From a bacterium (lineage in GTDB: Bacteria; Verrucomicrobiota; Verrucomicrobiae; Limisphaerales; J093), in NCBI GenBank assembly GCA_021839785.1, contig JAKCAB010000484.1, positions 1 to 7,780 on the forward strand: 7,780 nt of DNA. The letters are read 5' to 3'. The position numbers were made by a program, and so were the translations under genes. Within the stretch, counting starts at the first letter, position 1. The number at the start of each line of letters is the position of its first letter. The notes under the pieces are model-generated. The model had not been told where the DNA came from. It saw nothing but the letters and a program-made list of their open reading frames with translations, and did no database searches. Positions 1 to 7,352 of this stretch are shown here, piece by piece.

Positions 1-3000
1 CTGGGCGCGACCTTCGGGCCGGACGACCGGACGATCCTGCTGACCACCATGCCGATGGTCGCCGGCACGGAGTACACGCTCAGGGTGGGGGGCGTGCGCG
101 ACCGTGCGGACCTCCCGAATGTCATCCCGCCGGGTTCGCGAGCGACCTTCAACCTGAATGTGGTGCCGTTGAGCGCCGCTTACCTGCGGCCGCAGCCCGA
201 ACCGCCAGGGCCATCGAGCCGGCACGGGCCGGTGGTGATTTCGGAAATCATGTATCACCCGGCGCCGCGAACCGACGGGCGAAACCTTGAGTTCATCGAA
301 TTGTACAACTCCAATCCGTACTTCGAGGACCTCGGCGGCTGGCGCATTGCCGGCCAGGTGGATTTCACCTTTCCGCGCGGCACCACGCTGCCGGCCCAAA
401 GTTACCTGGTGGTGGCCGCGGCACCGGCGGACGTGAGCACCGTGTACGGCATCAACGGCGTGGTCGGGCCGTTTGCCGGACGCCTGGCCAACTCCGCCGG
501 CACGCTTCAATTGTTGAACCGGCAAGGCGCGATCCAATTCGAGGCAACGTATTCCGGCGATCCGCCCTGGCCGGCCGCCGCTGACGGCGCCGGTCACTCG
601 CTGGTCCAGGCGCGGCCGTCGTTGGGCGAACGCGACCCCGCGGCTTGGGGGCCCAGCGACGTCCGCGGCGGATCGCCGGGGCGTGTCGATCCCGTTTCGG
701 AGACGCCTTGGCAGACGGTGGTCATCAATGAACTTTTGGCCCACACCGATCCGCCCCAAGTCGATTTCGTCGAGCTTTACAATTATAGCGCGTCGCCGGT
801 CGATCTGTCCGGGTGCGCACTCACGGATGATCCGACGACGAACCGCTTCGTGTTCGCGCCGGGGACGTCGATTCCGGCACTCGGTTTCGTTACGCTCGAT
901 GAAACGCAACTGGGTTTTGCCCTGAACGCCGCCGGCGAGACGCTCTACCTGGTGTCGCCGGACGGCACGCGCGTGCTCGATGCCGTACGTTTCGGAGCGC
1001 AGGAAAACGGCGTTGCCACCGGCCGGTATCCGGACGGCGCGCCGGCGTTTTCCCGGTTGGAACAGCCGACGCCAGGCGGACCGAACGCGCCGCTCCGCGT
1101 GTCGCCGGTGGTGATCAACGAGCTGATGTACGATCCGCTCAGCGGTGACGAGGATGACCAGTACCTGGAGTTGTACAACCGCACCGCGGCGTCGGTGGAC
1201 GTCAGCGGTTGGCGGCTCGAGGCCGGCATCCGTTACACGGTCACGGCTGGAACGGTGATCCCCCCGGAGGGCTACCTCGTCGTGGCGCGAAATCCAGCGC
1301 GGCTGCTGGCGAATTACCCCGGCCTCGATTCGTCGCAGGTCCAAGGCCCGTTCAGCGGCAGCCTGGCTGGGCGCGGCGAGCGCGTGGCGCTGTCAATGCC
1401 GGACGACATTGTGCAGGCCAAGCCCGGCGCCGCCCCGACGACGAACCGGGTGCGCATCGTCGTGGACGAGGTGACTTACCGGTCCGGTGGACGTTGGGGG
1501 CGGTGGGCGCACGGCGGAGGCAGCAGCCTGGAGTTGGTGGACGCGCGCGCCGACCACCGGTTGGCGCCGAATTGGGCCGATAGCGACGAAACCGCGAAGA
1601 GCGACTGGACGTCGATCGAGGCCAGAGGCGTTTTGGACAACGGGAACGGAACGGCGGACTCGTTGCAGATTGTGGCGCTGGGTGCCGGCGAGTACTTGGT
1701 GGACAACGTCGAGGTCATTCCGGTGGGCGGGACAAACTTGATCGCGAACCCAGGTTTCGAGTCCGGCTTGGACGGCTGGGTGGCCCAAGGCAACCACGAA
1801 GACTCCGGTCTCGAAACCCACAAAGGCGATGCCAGCCGGCAATGCCTGCACGTCCGCGCGACCGGTCGCGGCGACACCGGCGCCAACCGCATCCGGGTGC
1901 ATTTGACTTCGCCGATCGCGGCCGGCCGAACGGCGACCATTCGCGCGCGCGTGCGCTGGCTCGCCGGGTTTCCGGAAATCCTTTTCCGCCTCCACGGCAA
2001 TTGGCTGGAGGCTACCGGCAGCGCGCTGACCGCGCGCAACCTCGGCACGCCGGGCGCGCGCAACAGCCGGGCGCAGGACAACGCGCCGCCCGCCATCACG
2101 GACGTGCGGCACTTCCCACCGGTGCCCAAGGCGAACGAGCCGGTGCAAGTCACGGCGCGGGTGCACGACCCGGACGGCTTGAGCGTGCTGCTGTTGCGGT
2201 ACCGCCTCGATCCGGACACGAACCTCCTCTCCGTGCCCATGACATTGCAGGGCGCCGGCTTGTTTGGGGCAGTCATTTCGGCGCAAACCTCCGGCCGGGT
2301 GGCGGCCTTTCACGTGGCGGCGGCGGACCGGCTGACGCCGTCGCGCCGGTCGTTGTTTCCGAACGACGCCCCGGCCCGGGAATGCTTGGTGCGTTGGGGG
2401 GATCCCACGCCGGCCAGCGCCTTTGGCACGTACCGGATTTGGATGACGCAGGCGACCTCCAACCGGTGGTCGCAACGCGAAAGGCTCAGCAACCGGCCGC
2501 TCGACGTGACCTTCGTGAACGGCACGCGCGTGATCTACAACGCGGGCGCAATATACTCGGGCAGCCCGTGGCACGCGCCCGGATTCAATTCGCCCACCGG
2601 CAACGTGTGCGACTACGCGATGTACTGGCCGGCGGACGATCCGTTGTTGGGCGAAACCGAAGCCACGCTCCAATGGCCCGGCAACGGCGGCGGCGATAAC
2701 TCGTATCAGCGCGAGCAAACCGCGTATTGGATCGCCAACCAACTGGGCCTGCCTTACTGCTCCCGGCGGCATGTGTGTTTGTTCGTGTCCGGCATCCGCC
2801 GGGCGGCGTACTTCGAAGACGTCCAGCAGCCCAACGGCGACCTGGTGGATGCCTGGTTCCCCGAGGCGCGCAACGGCGACCTCCACAAGGTGCAACTTTG
2901 GTTCGAGTTCGATGACGCGGCCTCCGCCTTCACCGCCAACGGCGCTTCGCTCGATCGCGTGACCACCACCGGCGGAGTCAAGAAGCTCGCGCGTTACCGC

Positions 3001-5466
3001 TGGACCTGGGCCAAGCGCGCCCTTAACGGATCGGCCAACAATTACACCAACCTGTTCGCGCTGGTGGACGCGGTGAACAACTCTTTGAGCGGCACGAGCT
3101 ACTCCCAACGGGTCGAATCCGCCGTGGACGTGGACAACTGGCTGTGCACCTACGCCGTCGAGCACATCGTAGGCAACAACGACAGCTATGCATATGGCGG
3201 CGGCCAGAACATGTACGCCTATAAACCCGTCGGGGACACCTGGAAACTGATGATCTGGGACATCGACTTCGCGTTCGCGTCCCAGCCACCCAACAGCGAC
3301 CTCTTCAACGTGGGCGGCCGAAACATCGGGCCTGACCTCACGTATCCACCGTACCGACGACTTTACTGGCAAATCCTGCAGGAAGCGGCGAATGGTCCGC
3401 TGTTGGCCGCGAACGTGAACCCCGCGCTGGACGCCAAGTACGCCGCGATGGTCAAAGCCGGCCTGGCCATCGACAGCCCGGCCAGCATCAAGAACTACAT
3501 CAGCCAGCGTCGCGCCTACATTCTTGGTTTGATCGCCGCGAATGCCACCGCGTCGTTCGCGGTCACGTCCGGTGGCGGCCGGGACTTCGACACGAATCGG
3601 TCATTGATCACGCTTGCCGGCACGGCGCCGATCGAAGTGCGCACCGTGCTCGTGAACGGCCTGGCCTGGCCGGTCAACTGGACCTCGATCACCAACTGGT
3701 CTGCGACCGTGGCGCTCGCCGGCGGCGACAACGTCTTCCTCATCCGCGGACTGGATCAGACCGGAACGGTGGTGGCCGGGGCGACCAAGCGGATTGTGGT
3801 GCGCAACACGTCGGCCACCGATGCGCCCGCGGACTCGCTGTGTTTCAGCGAGATCATGGTGGAGCCGGCCGTGCCTGGCGGCGGCTACGTCGAATTGTTC
3901 AACCGGTCGGGCACAACCTCGTTCGACCTCTCGGGCTGGCGGCTCGACGGACTGGGGTTCAGCTTCCCCGCCGGAACCATTTTGCGGCCGCGCTTCTACG
4001 CGCTGGTGGTCGAAGATCGCGCAGTTTTCCAGACTGCTTACGGCGCCAACCGGCCCGTCGTGGGTGAGTACACCGGCCACCTCGACCAGGACGGCGAAAC
4101 GTTGAAGCTGGTCCGACCCGGCACTGACAGCGCCAGCGAGGTGGTGGTGAACGAGGTGACTTACGGCACCACCGCTCCGTGGCCCACCACCGCCGAGCAA
4201 CCGGGAGCGTCCTTGCAGATTCGCGACGCGGACCAGGATGACAACCGCGTGGCGAACTGGGCGATTGCCGTGCCTGACCAGACGCCGGCCACACCCGGCT
4301 TCGGCAATTCCGTCGCCGAAACACTCCCGCCCTTTCCGCCGCTTTGGCTCAATGAAGTTCAGCCGGTGAATCAATTGGGGCCGGCCGATCACCTTGGCCA
4401 CCGCCATCCGTGGGTGGAATTGTATAACGGCGGCCCGACCAACGTGGTGCTCGACGGCCTGGCGCTTTCCGACAACCTCACCGACCTCGCCCGCTGGCCG
4501 TTCCCGGCCGGCGTGATGGTGCCCGCGCACGGCTTCCGCGTGGTGTGGCTGGATGGCGAATCTGGCGAGTCCACCGACGATGAATTACACGCCGGCTTCA
4601 GTCTGGGTGCGAGCGCCGGATTCCTGGCGCTGGCGCGGGATGTCGCAGGAGCACCGCAACTCCTGGATTATCTGCCTATCCCGCCGTTACTCGCGGATCG
4701 CTCATTCGGCTCCTATCCGGATGGCCGCATTGGCGGGCGGCGGAGTTTTGATTATTCGACGCCGGGGGCCGCGAACGATCCCGCGGTGGCGCCAGTCCAG
4801 GTCGTGATCAACGAGTGGATGGCGGACAACCAGACCACGCTCGCCGATCCCGCCGACGGCAAGTTCGAGGACTGGTTCGAGTTATACAACGCAGGTAACG
4901 CGGACGCGGATCTGGGTGGCTATTATCTCGGCAGCGACACGAACAACCCGACGCTGTTTCGGATTCCCAGCGGCATTTCAATCCCGGCGCACGGTTTCCT
5001 GCTGGTCTGGGCCGATGGCGATACCGACCAAAACTCGCTTCAGCCGCTAGCCGTTCACACGAACTTCAAACTCGCGAAGGCCGGCGAGTCCATCGGCCTG
5101 TTCGACCCCAACGGGCGGGTGCTCGACTTCGTCAACTTCGGGCCTCAAGCCACCGACCGCTCGGAGGGGCGCAACCCGGACGGCAGCGCGATCGTCGAAG
5201 TTCTGACGCGCACTTCGCCGGGGGCGGCGAATGCCGGCGAAGCGCTGCAAATCGCGGGTATTGCCTGGAAGCCGCCGGGCGGCGTCACGGTCACCTTCCG
5301 TTCCATCGCGGGAATGACTTATCGGCTTGAGTCCACTGCCACCCTCGAAAGTCCCGATTGGCGACCGGCGGGAGCACCGGTCGTTGCCAACGGCGGGTTG
5401 GCACAAGTCTCGGATGCCCCCGGCGATGCGCCGCGACGATTCTATCGCCTCCGGCTGGTGCGCTGA
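1..5466 (+). CDS. Giant lamin-tail-domain / CotH-kinase-like secreted protein, 5' end missing
   Basis: The frame is open from base 1 to the TGA at 5464-5466. The gene therefore starts upstream, and the ATG at 49 is internal (inside an Ig-like domain); at least 1,821 residues lie here. Modules by nucleotide position: end of a bacterial Ig-like domain (1-165, with the LTT...YTLRVGGVRD pattern); LTD modules near 232-690, 718-1092 and 1108-1600; a jelly-roll, carbohydrate-binding-like insert (1603-2030, with NLIANPGFESGLDGW); a linker or Ig-like segment (2089-2400); a CotH-kinase-like domain (2422-3543); an Ig-like domain (3550-3810); LTD modules near 3838-4308, 4342-4785 and 4801-5235; and a C-terminal beta-rich module (5242-5463) ending in RRFYRLRLVR. 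The CotH core shows YFEDVQQPNGD (2809-2841), NNDSYAYGGGQN (3175-3210) and WDID (3256-3267). Spore-coat CotH is an ATP-dependent protein kinase, but kinase activity is not established for this variant. LTD modules are often found in extracellular or surface proteins. No sortase motif or transmembrane tail is visible. The substrate and role are unknown, and the signal peptide would lie upstream of the window. Confidence 0.93.
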   Translation: MGATFGPDDRTILLTTMPMVAGTEYTLRVGGVRDRADLPNVIPPGSRATFNLNVVPLSAAYLRPQPEPPGPSSRHGPVVISEIMYHPAPRTDGRNLEFIELYNSNPYFEDLGGWRIAGQVDFTFPRGTTLPAQSYLVVAAAPADVSTVYGINGVVGPFAGRLANSAGTLQLLNRQGAIQFEATYSGDPPWPAAADGAGHSLVQARPSLGERDPAAWGPSDVRGGSPGRVDPVSETPWQTVVINELLAHTDPPQVDFVELYNYSASPVDLSGCALTDDPTTNRFVFAPGTSIPALGFVTLDETQLGFALNAAGETLYLVSPDGTRVLDAVRFGAQENGVATGRYPDGAPAFSRLEQPTPGGPNAPLRVSPVVINELMYDPLSGDEDDQYLELYNRTAASVDVSGWRLEAGIRYTVTAGTVIPPEGYLVVARNPARLLANYPGLDSSQVQGPFSGSLAGRGERVALSMPDDIVQAKPGAAPTTNRVRIVVDEVTYRSGGRWGRWAHGGGSSLELVDARADHRLAPNWADSDETAKSDWTSIEARGVLDNGNGTADSLQIVALGAGEYLVDNVEVIPVGGTNLIANPGFESGLDGWVAQGNHEDSGLETHKGDASRQCLHVRATGRGDTGANRIRVHLTSPIAAGRTATIRARVRWLAGFPEILFRLHGNWLEATGSALTARNLGTPGARNSRAQDNAPPAITDVRHFPPVPKANEPVQVTARVHDPDGLSVLLLRYRLDPDTNLLSVPMTLQGAGLFGAVISAQTSGRVAAFHVAAADRLTPSRRSLFPNDAPARECLVRWGDPTPASAFGTYRIWMTQATSNRWSQRERLSNRPLDVTFVNGTRVIYNAGAIYSGSPWHAPGFNSPTGNVCDYAMYWPADDPLLGETEATLQWPGNGGGDNSYQREQTAYWIANQLGLPYCSRRHVCLFVSGIRRAAYFEDVQQPNGDLVDAWFPEARNGDLHKVQLWFEFDDAASAFTANGASLDRVTTTGGVKKLARYRWTWAKRALNGSANNYTNLFALVDAVNNSLSGTSYSQRVESAVDVDNWLCTYAVEHIVGNNDSYAYGGGQNMYAYKPVGDTWKLMIWDIDFAFASQPPNSDLFNVGGRNIGPDLTYPPYRRLYWQILQEAANGPLLAANVNPALDAKYAAMVKAGLAIDSPASIKNYISQRRAYILGLIAANATASFAVTSGGGRDFDTNRSLITLAGTAPIEVRTVLVNGLAWPVNWTSITNWSATVALAGGDNVFLIRGLDQTGTVVAGATKRIVVRNTSATDAPADSLCFSEIMVEPAVPGGGYVELFNRSGTTSFDLSGWRLDGLGFSFPAGTILRPRFYALVVEDRAVFQTAYGANRPVVGEYTGHLDQDGETLKLVRPGTDSASEVVVNEVTYGTTAPWPTTAEQPGASLQIRDADQDDNRVANWAIAVPDQTPATPGFGNSVAETLPPFPPLWLNEVQPVNQLGPADHLGHRHPWVELYNGGPTNVVLDGLALSDNLTDLARWPFPAGVMVPAHGFRVVWLDGESGESTDDELHAGFSLGASAGFLALARDVAGAPQLLDYLPIPPLLADRSFGSYPDGRIGGRRSFDYSTPGAANDPAVAPVQVVINEWMADNQTTLADPADGKFEDWFELYNAGNADADLGGYYLGSDTNNPTLFRIPSGISIPAHGFLLVWADGDTDQNSLQPLAVHTNFKLAKAGESIGLFDPNGRVLDFVNFGPQATDRSEGRNPDGSAIVEVLTRTSPGAANAGEALQIAGIAWKPPGGVTVTFRSIAGMTYRLESTATLESPDWRPAGAPVVANGGLAQVSDAPGDAPRRFYRLRLVR
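232..1600 (+). repeat. N-terminal cluster of three lamin-tail-domain modules (protein repeat)
   Basis: Three successive modules open with the LTD signature: VVISEIMYHP (232), VVINELLAHTDPP (718) and VVINELMYDP (1108). Each follows with a variant of (F/L)(I/V)ELYN, then a Leu/Val-(S/G)-G sentence such as VDLSG or VDVSGW, then a proline-rich turn and a hydrophobic strand such as SYLVVA or GYLVVAR. Modules 1 and 3 share a longer C-terminal part ending in an Asn/Ala-rich 'nWa' or 'aAWg' element. Module 2 ends in the shorter YPDG...PTPGGPN form. The repetition is clear at protein level and weak at DNA level, so these are old, diverged duplications. Module limits are approximate. Confidence 0.85.
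3838..5235 (+). repeat. C-terminal cluster of three lamin-tail-domain modules (protein repeat)
   Basis: Three more LTD modules follow the CotH-like domain. They open with LCFSEIMVEP (3838), LWLNEVQPVN (4342) and VVINEWMADN (4801), and carry YVELFNRSG, WVELYNGG and WFELYNAGN respectively. The first is the long subtype, with VVVNEVTYG, a Trp-Pro turn and NRVANW. The last two are the short subtype, with SYPDG...STPGAAND and RNPDG...TSPGAANAG. The VxEVTY element of this first module (4147-4164) closely matches VVDEVTY in the third module of the N-terminal cluster (about 1460-1480), which supports their common origin. Module limits are approximate. Confidence 0.85.
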
Positions 5467-5626
5467 GTCAACCGACGGAGCCGCTCGCGCCGGCGGATGA
5501 TTTTGTTGGAGGCCAGCCTGGCGGGATGAGTTCCTCGCCAAGAGGCTCGCCAAATCGGGATGGTCCTCTACAATCGTTTCTGCACCCGCTGCCGCCGACA
5601 TGAACGAAAGCTGAATCACGGATCGC
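5467..5626. other. Intergenic gap between the LTD/CotH gene and the fucosidase pair
   Basis: These 160 bases hold no supported gene. No stable hairpin followed by a T-run is visible, so I cannot call a terminator for the upstream gene. A TACAAT hexamer at 5569-5574 resembles a sigma70 -10 box and lies about 50 bases before the fucosidase start. The bases about 17 upstream (CTCGCC) do not resemble a -35 box, so this is only a weak promoter candidate. A 7-base direct repeat CTCGCCA occurs at 5534-5540 and 5546-5552, 12 bases apart; this may be chance in GC-rich DNA. Just before the start codon there is only a weak GGA (5620-5622) as a ribosome-binding site. Confidence 0.3.
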
Positions 5627-7342
5627 ATGAAAACTTACTCCTTTCTGGGCGCCTTGCTTCTGAGCACGCGGCTGTTCGGCACCGCCGATCGGCCACCCGC
5701 TTCCGCCAATCCTACGCCAGCGAAGATGCCGGAGCGCTTGCAGTGGTGGCGCGAGGCCCGCTTCGGTTTGTTCATCCATTGGGGGCCGGTCAGCCTGAAA
5801 GGCACCGAGATCAGTTGGTCGCGCGCCAACTCGAATCCGCACTGCCCGAACAAAGGCCCGATCCCGGTTGAGGTCTATGACAACCTCTACAAGGAATTCA
5901 ACCCAACGAACTTCAATGCCGCCCAGTGGGTGCGCATTGCCCAGGCCGCCGGCACGCGCTACCTGGTGCTCACCGCCAAGCATTGCGACGGCTTCTGCCT
6001 GTGGCCCACCAAAACGATCGACCATCACATCGGCAACTCGCCTTTCCGGCGCGACATTTGTGGCGAACTCGCGACGGCCGCGCACGCCGCGGGGATGCCG
6101 ATCGGTTGGTATTACTCGCCGATGGATTGGTATGACCCGGATTGTCGGACCTCCCGCAACGCGGCGTACCTGCAAAGAATGCAGGGGCAGCTTCGCGAAT
6201 TGCTGGGCAACTACGGGCGCATCGCCGTGCTGTGGTTCGACTGGGATGGCGGCACGATTCCTTGGGACCAGGCGAATACGTACCGTCTGGTTCGCCAAGC
6301 CCAACCTCAGATTATCGTGAACAACCGGCTCGATTGCAGTTTCGGCGGGCATTCGGCGGACAGTTACATCGGCCCGGACGCGGACTATTACACGCCCGAG
6401 CAGGTGATCGGCGCGTACGACGACCAGCGGCCTTGGGAAACTTGCATGACGCTTGGCACCCAGTGGTCCTGGAAACCGAACGACACGATCAAGTCGGTCC
6501 AGGAAACGGTGCGCATTCTGGCCCGTTGCGCGGGTGGCGACGGCAACCTGCTGTTGAATGTCGGTCCCATGCCCGATGGCCGGATCGAGCCGCGCCAGGT
6601 CGAAGTCCTGCAAGGTGTCGGGGCGTGGCTGGCCAAGTGCGGCGAGAGCATTTACGGCACCCGCGGCGGGCCGTTCAAGCCGGGCCGATACGGCGCCTCC
6701 ACGCGGAAGGGCAACACGATCTATGTCCACGTTTTCAATTGGCTGGACGATCCGCTGCGGCTGCCTGGGATTTCCGCGAAAGTGCTCCGTGCCCGTGTCT
6801 TGACCGGCGGTGTGGCCACCTGCCGGCAGAGCGCTGAGCGCCTCGAAATCTCCGTGCCTGAAAGCGCCCGGCAGCCGGCCGACACGGTGGTGGCGCTGGA
6901 CCTCGATGGCGACGCACTGCAGTTGCCCGCGGTCGATGTGCCTGCCCGGGTGTCATTGACCAAGGGCGCGACAGCCCGCGCCTCGAACGTCTATCAACAG
7001 CAAGCCCAATTTGGCGCTGACAAGGCCGTGGACGGTAACGACGAGACGCGCTGGGCCACCGACGCGGGCACGCACCAGGCCTGGTTGGAAGTGGACCTCG
7101 GCCGGCCGGTAAAGTTCGATCAGGCCGTCATCGCCGAAGCCTTTCCAGAGCGGGTGCGGCGGTTTGAATTGCAGTGGCTCGCCGGCCCGGACTGGAAGAC
7201 TTTCTGCGAAGGCACGACCCTCGGTGAACTCTGGAGCCGGCGATTCGCACCGGTAACGGCGCCACGCGTCCGCTTGAACATCCTCGACGCCACGGGTGGC
7301 CCGACGCTTTGGGACTTCAGCCTTTTCGACACCACCAACTGA
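5627..7342 (+). CDS. Exported GH29 alpha-L-fucosidase with C-terminal F5/8-type C domain
   Basis: This 571-residue protein is predicted to remove alpha-L-fucose from glycans by the retaining GH29 mechanism. Residues 1-20 look like a Sec signal peptide (Lys2, hydrophobic stretch 5-12, possible cleavage after FGTA), so it probably acts in the periplasm or outside the cell. The GH29 barrel covers about 36-345. It has FGLFIHWGP (His51), KGTE (Glu61), TAKHCDGFCLW (119-121 is His-Cys-Asp), GWYYSP, VLWFDWDGG (Asp205, probable nucleophile) and LLLNVGPMPDG. Glu258 (YYTPEQ) and Glu271 (PWETC) are candidate acid/base residues; I cannot decide between them. A beta-sandwich follows (about 350-435), then an F5/8 type C, CBM32-like domain (442-571, with AVDGNDETRWATD and WLEVDLG) that may bind glycans. 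The second His of the usual KHHDGF motif is Cys120. The start is well set: an in-frame TGA lies at 5612-5614 and ATG 5627 is the first start after it. A paralogue follows after 10 bases, which suggests one operon. Confidence 0.94.
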   Translation: MKTYSFLGALLLSTRLFGTADRPPASANPTPAKMPERLQWWREARFGLFIHWGPVSLKGTEISWSRANSNPHCPNKGPIPVEVYDNLYKEFNPTNFNAAQWVRIAQAAGTRYLVLTAKHCDGFCLWPTKTIDHHIGNSPFRRDICGELATAAHAAGMPIGWYYSPMDWYDPDCRTSRNAAYLQRMQGQLRELLGNYGRIAVLWFDWDGGTIPWDQANTYRLVRQAQPQIIVNNRLDCSFGGHSADSYIGPDADYYTPEQVIGAYDDQRPWETCMTLGTQWSWKPNDTIKSVQETVRILARCAGGDGNLLLNVGPMPDGRIEPRQVEVLQGVGAWLAKCGESIYGTRGGPFKPGRYGASTRKGNTIYVHVFNWLDDPLRLPGISAKVLRARVLTGGVATCRQSAERLEISVPESARQPADTVVALDLDGDALQLPAVDVPARVSLTKGATARASNVYQQQAQFGADKAVDGNDETRWATDAGTHQAWLEVDLGRPVKFDQAVIAEAFPERVRRFELQWLAGPDWKTFCEGTTLGELWSRRFAPVTAPRVRLNILDATGGPTLWDFSLFDTTN

Positions 7343-7352
7343 CCGAACCGAT

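Noticed and set aside
49..51. ATG as the true start of the LTD/CotH gene
   Set aside because: The frame is open to base 1, and the upstream codons continue the same Ig-like domain (LGATFGPDDRTILLTT). No ribosome-binding site precedes the ATG and no signal peptide follows it.
1393..3372. Long minus-strand open frame of about 659 codons opposite the LTD/CotH gene
   Set aside because: The + strand here encodes recognisable LTD, jelly-roll and CotH-like motifs. The minus frame gives low-complexity, Arg/Val/Gly-rich protein with no recognisable domain. Long antisense frames are expected in GC-rich genes, where stop codons are rare.
3601..4530. Minus-strand open frame of about 309 codons opposite the C-terminal LTD modules
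   Set aside because: The composition is Arg/Gly/His-rich with no domain, and the + strand coding is well supported by LTD motifs.
5510..5555. Possible terminator hairpin around GGCCAGCCTGGC
   Set aside because: The inverted repeat GCCAG/CTGGC leaves only a one-base loop, and no T-run follows.
5600..5614. Small ATG frame just before the fucosidase
   Set aside because: It encodes only four residues (MNES) before a stop, and no leader-peptide or attenuator structure is visible.
5468..6730. Minus-strand open frame of about 420 codons over the first fucosidase
   Set aside because: It lies opposite a gene with clear GH29 motifs, its protein is unlike any family I know, and a similar antisense frame recurs opposite the second fucosidase, as expected from paralogous coding DNA.
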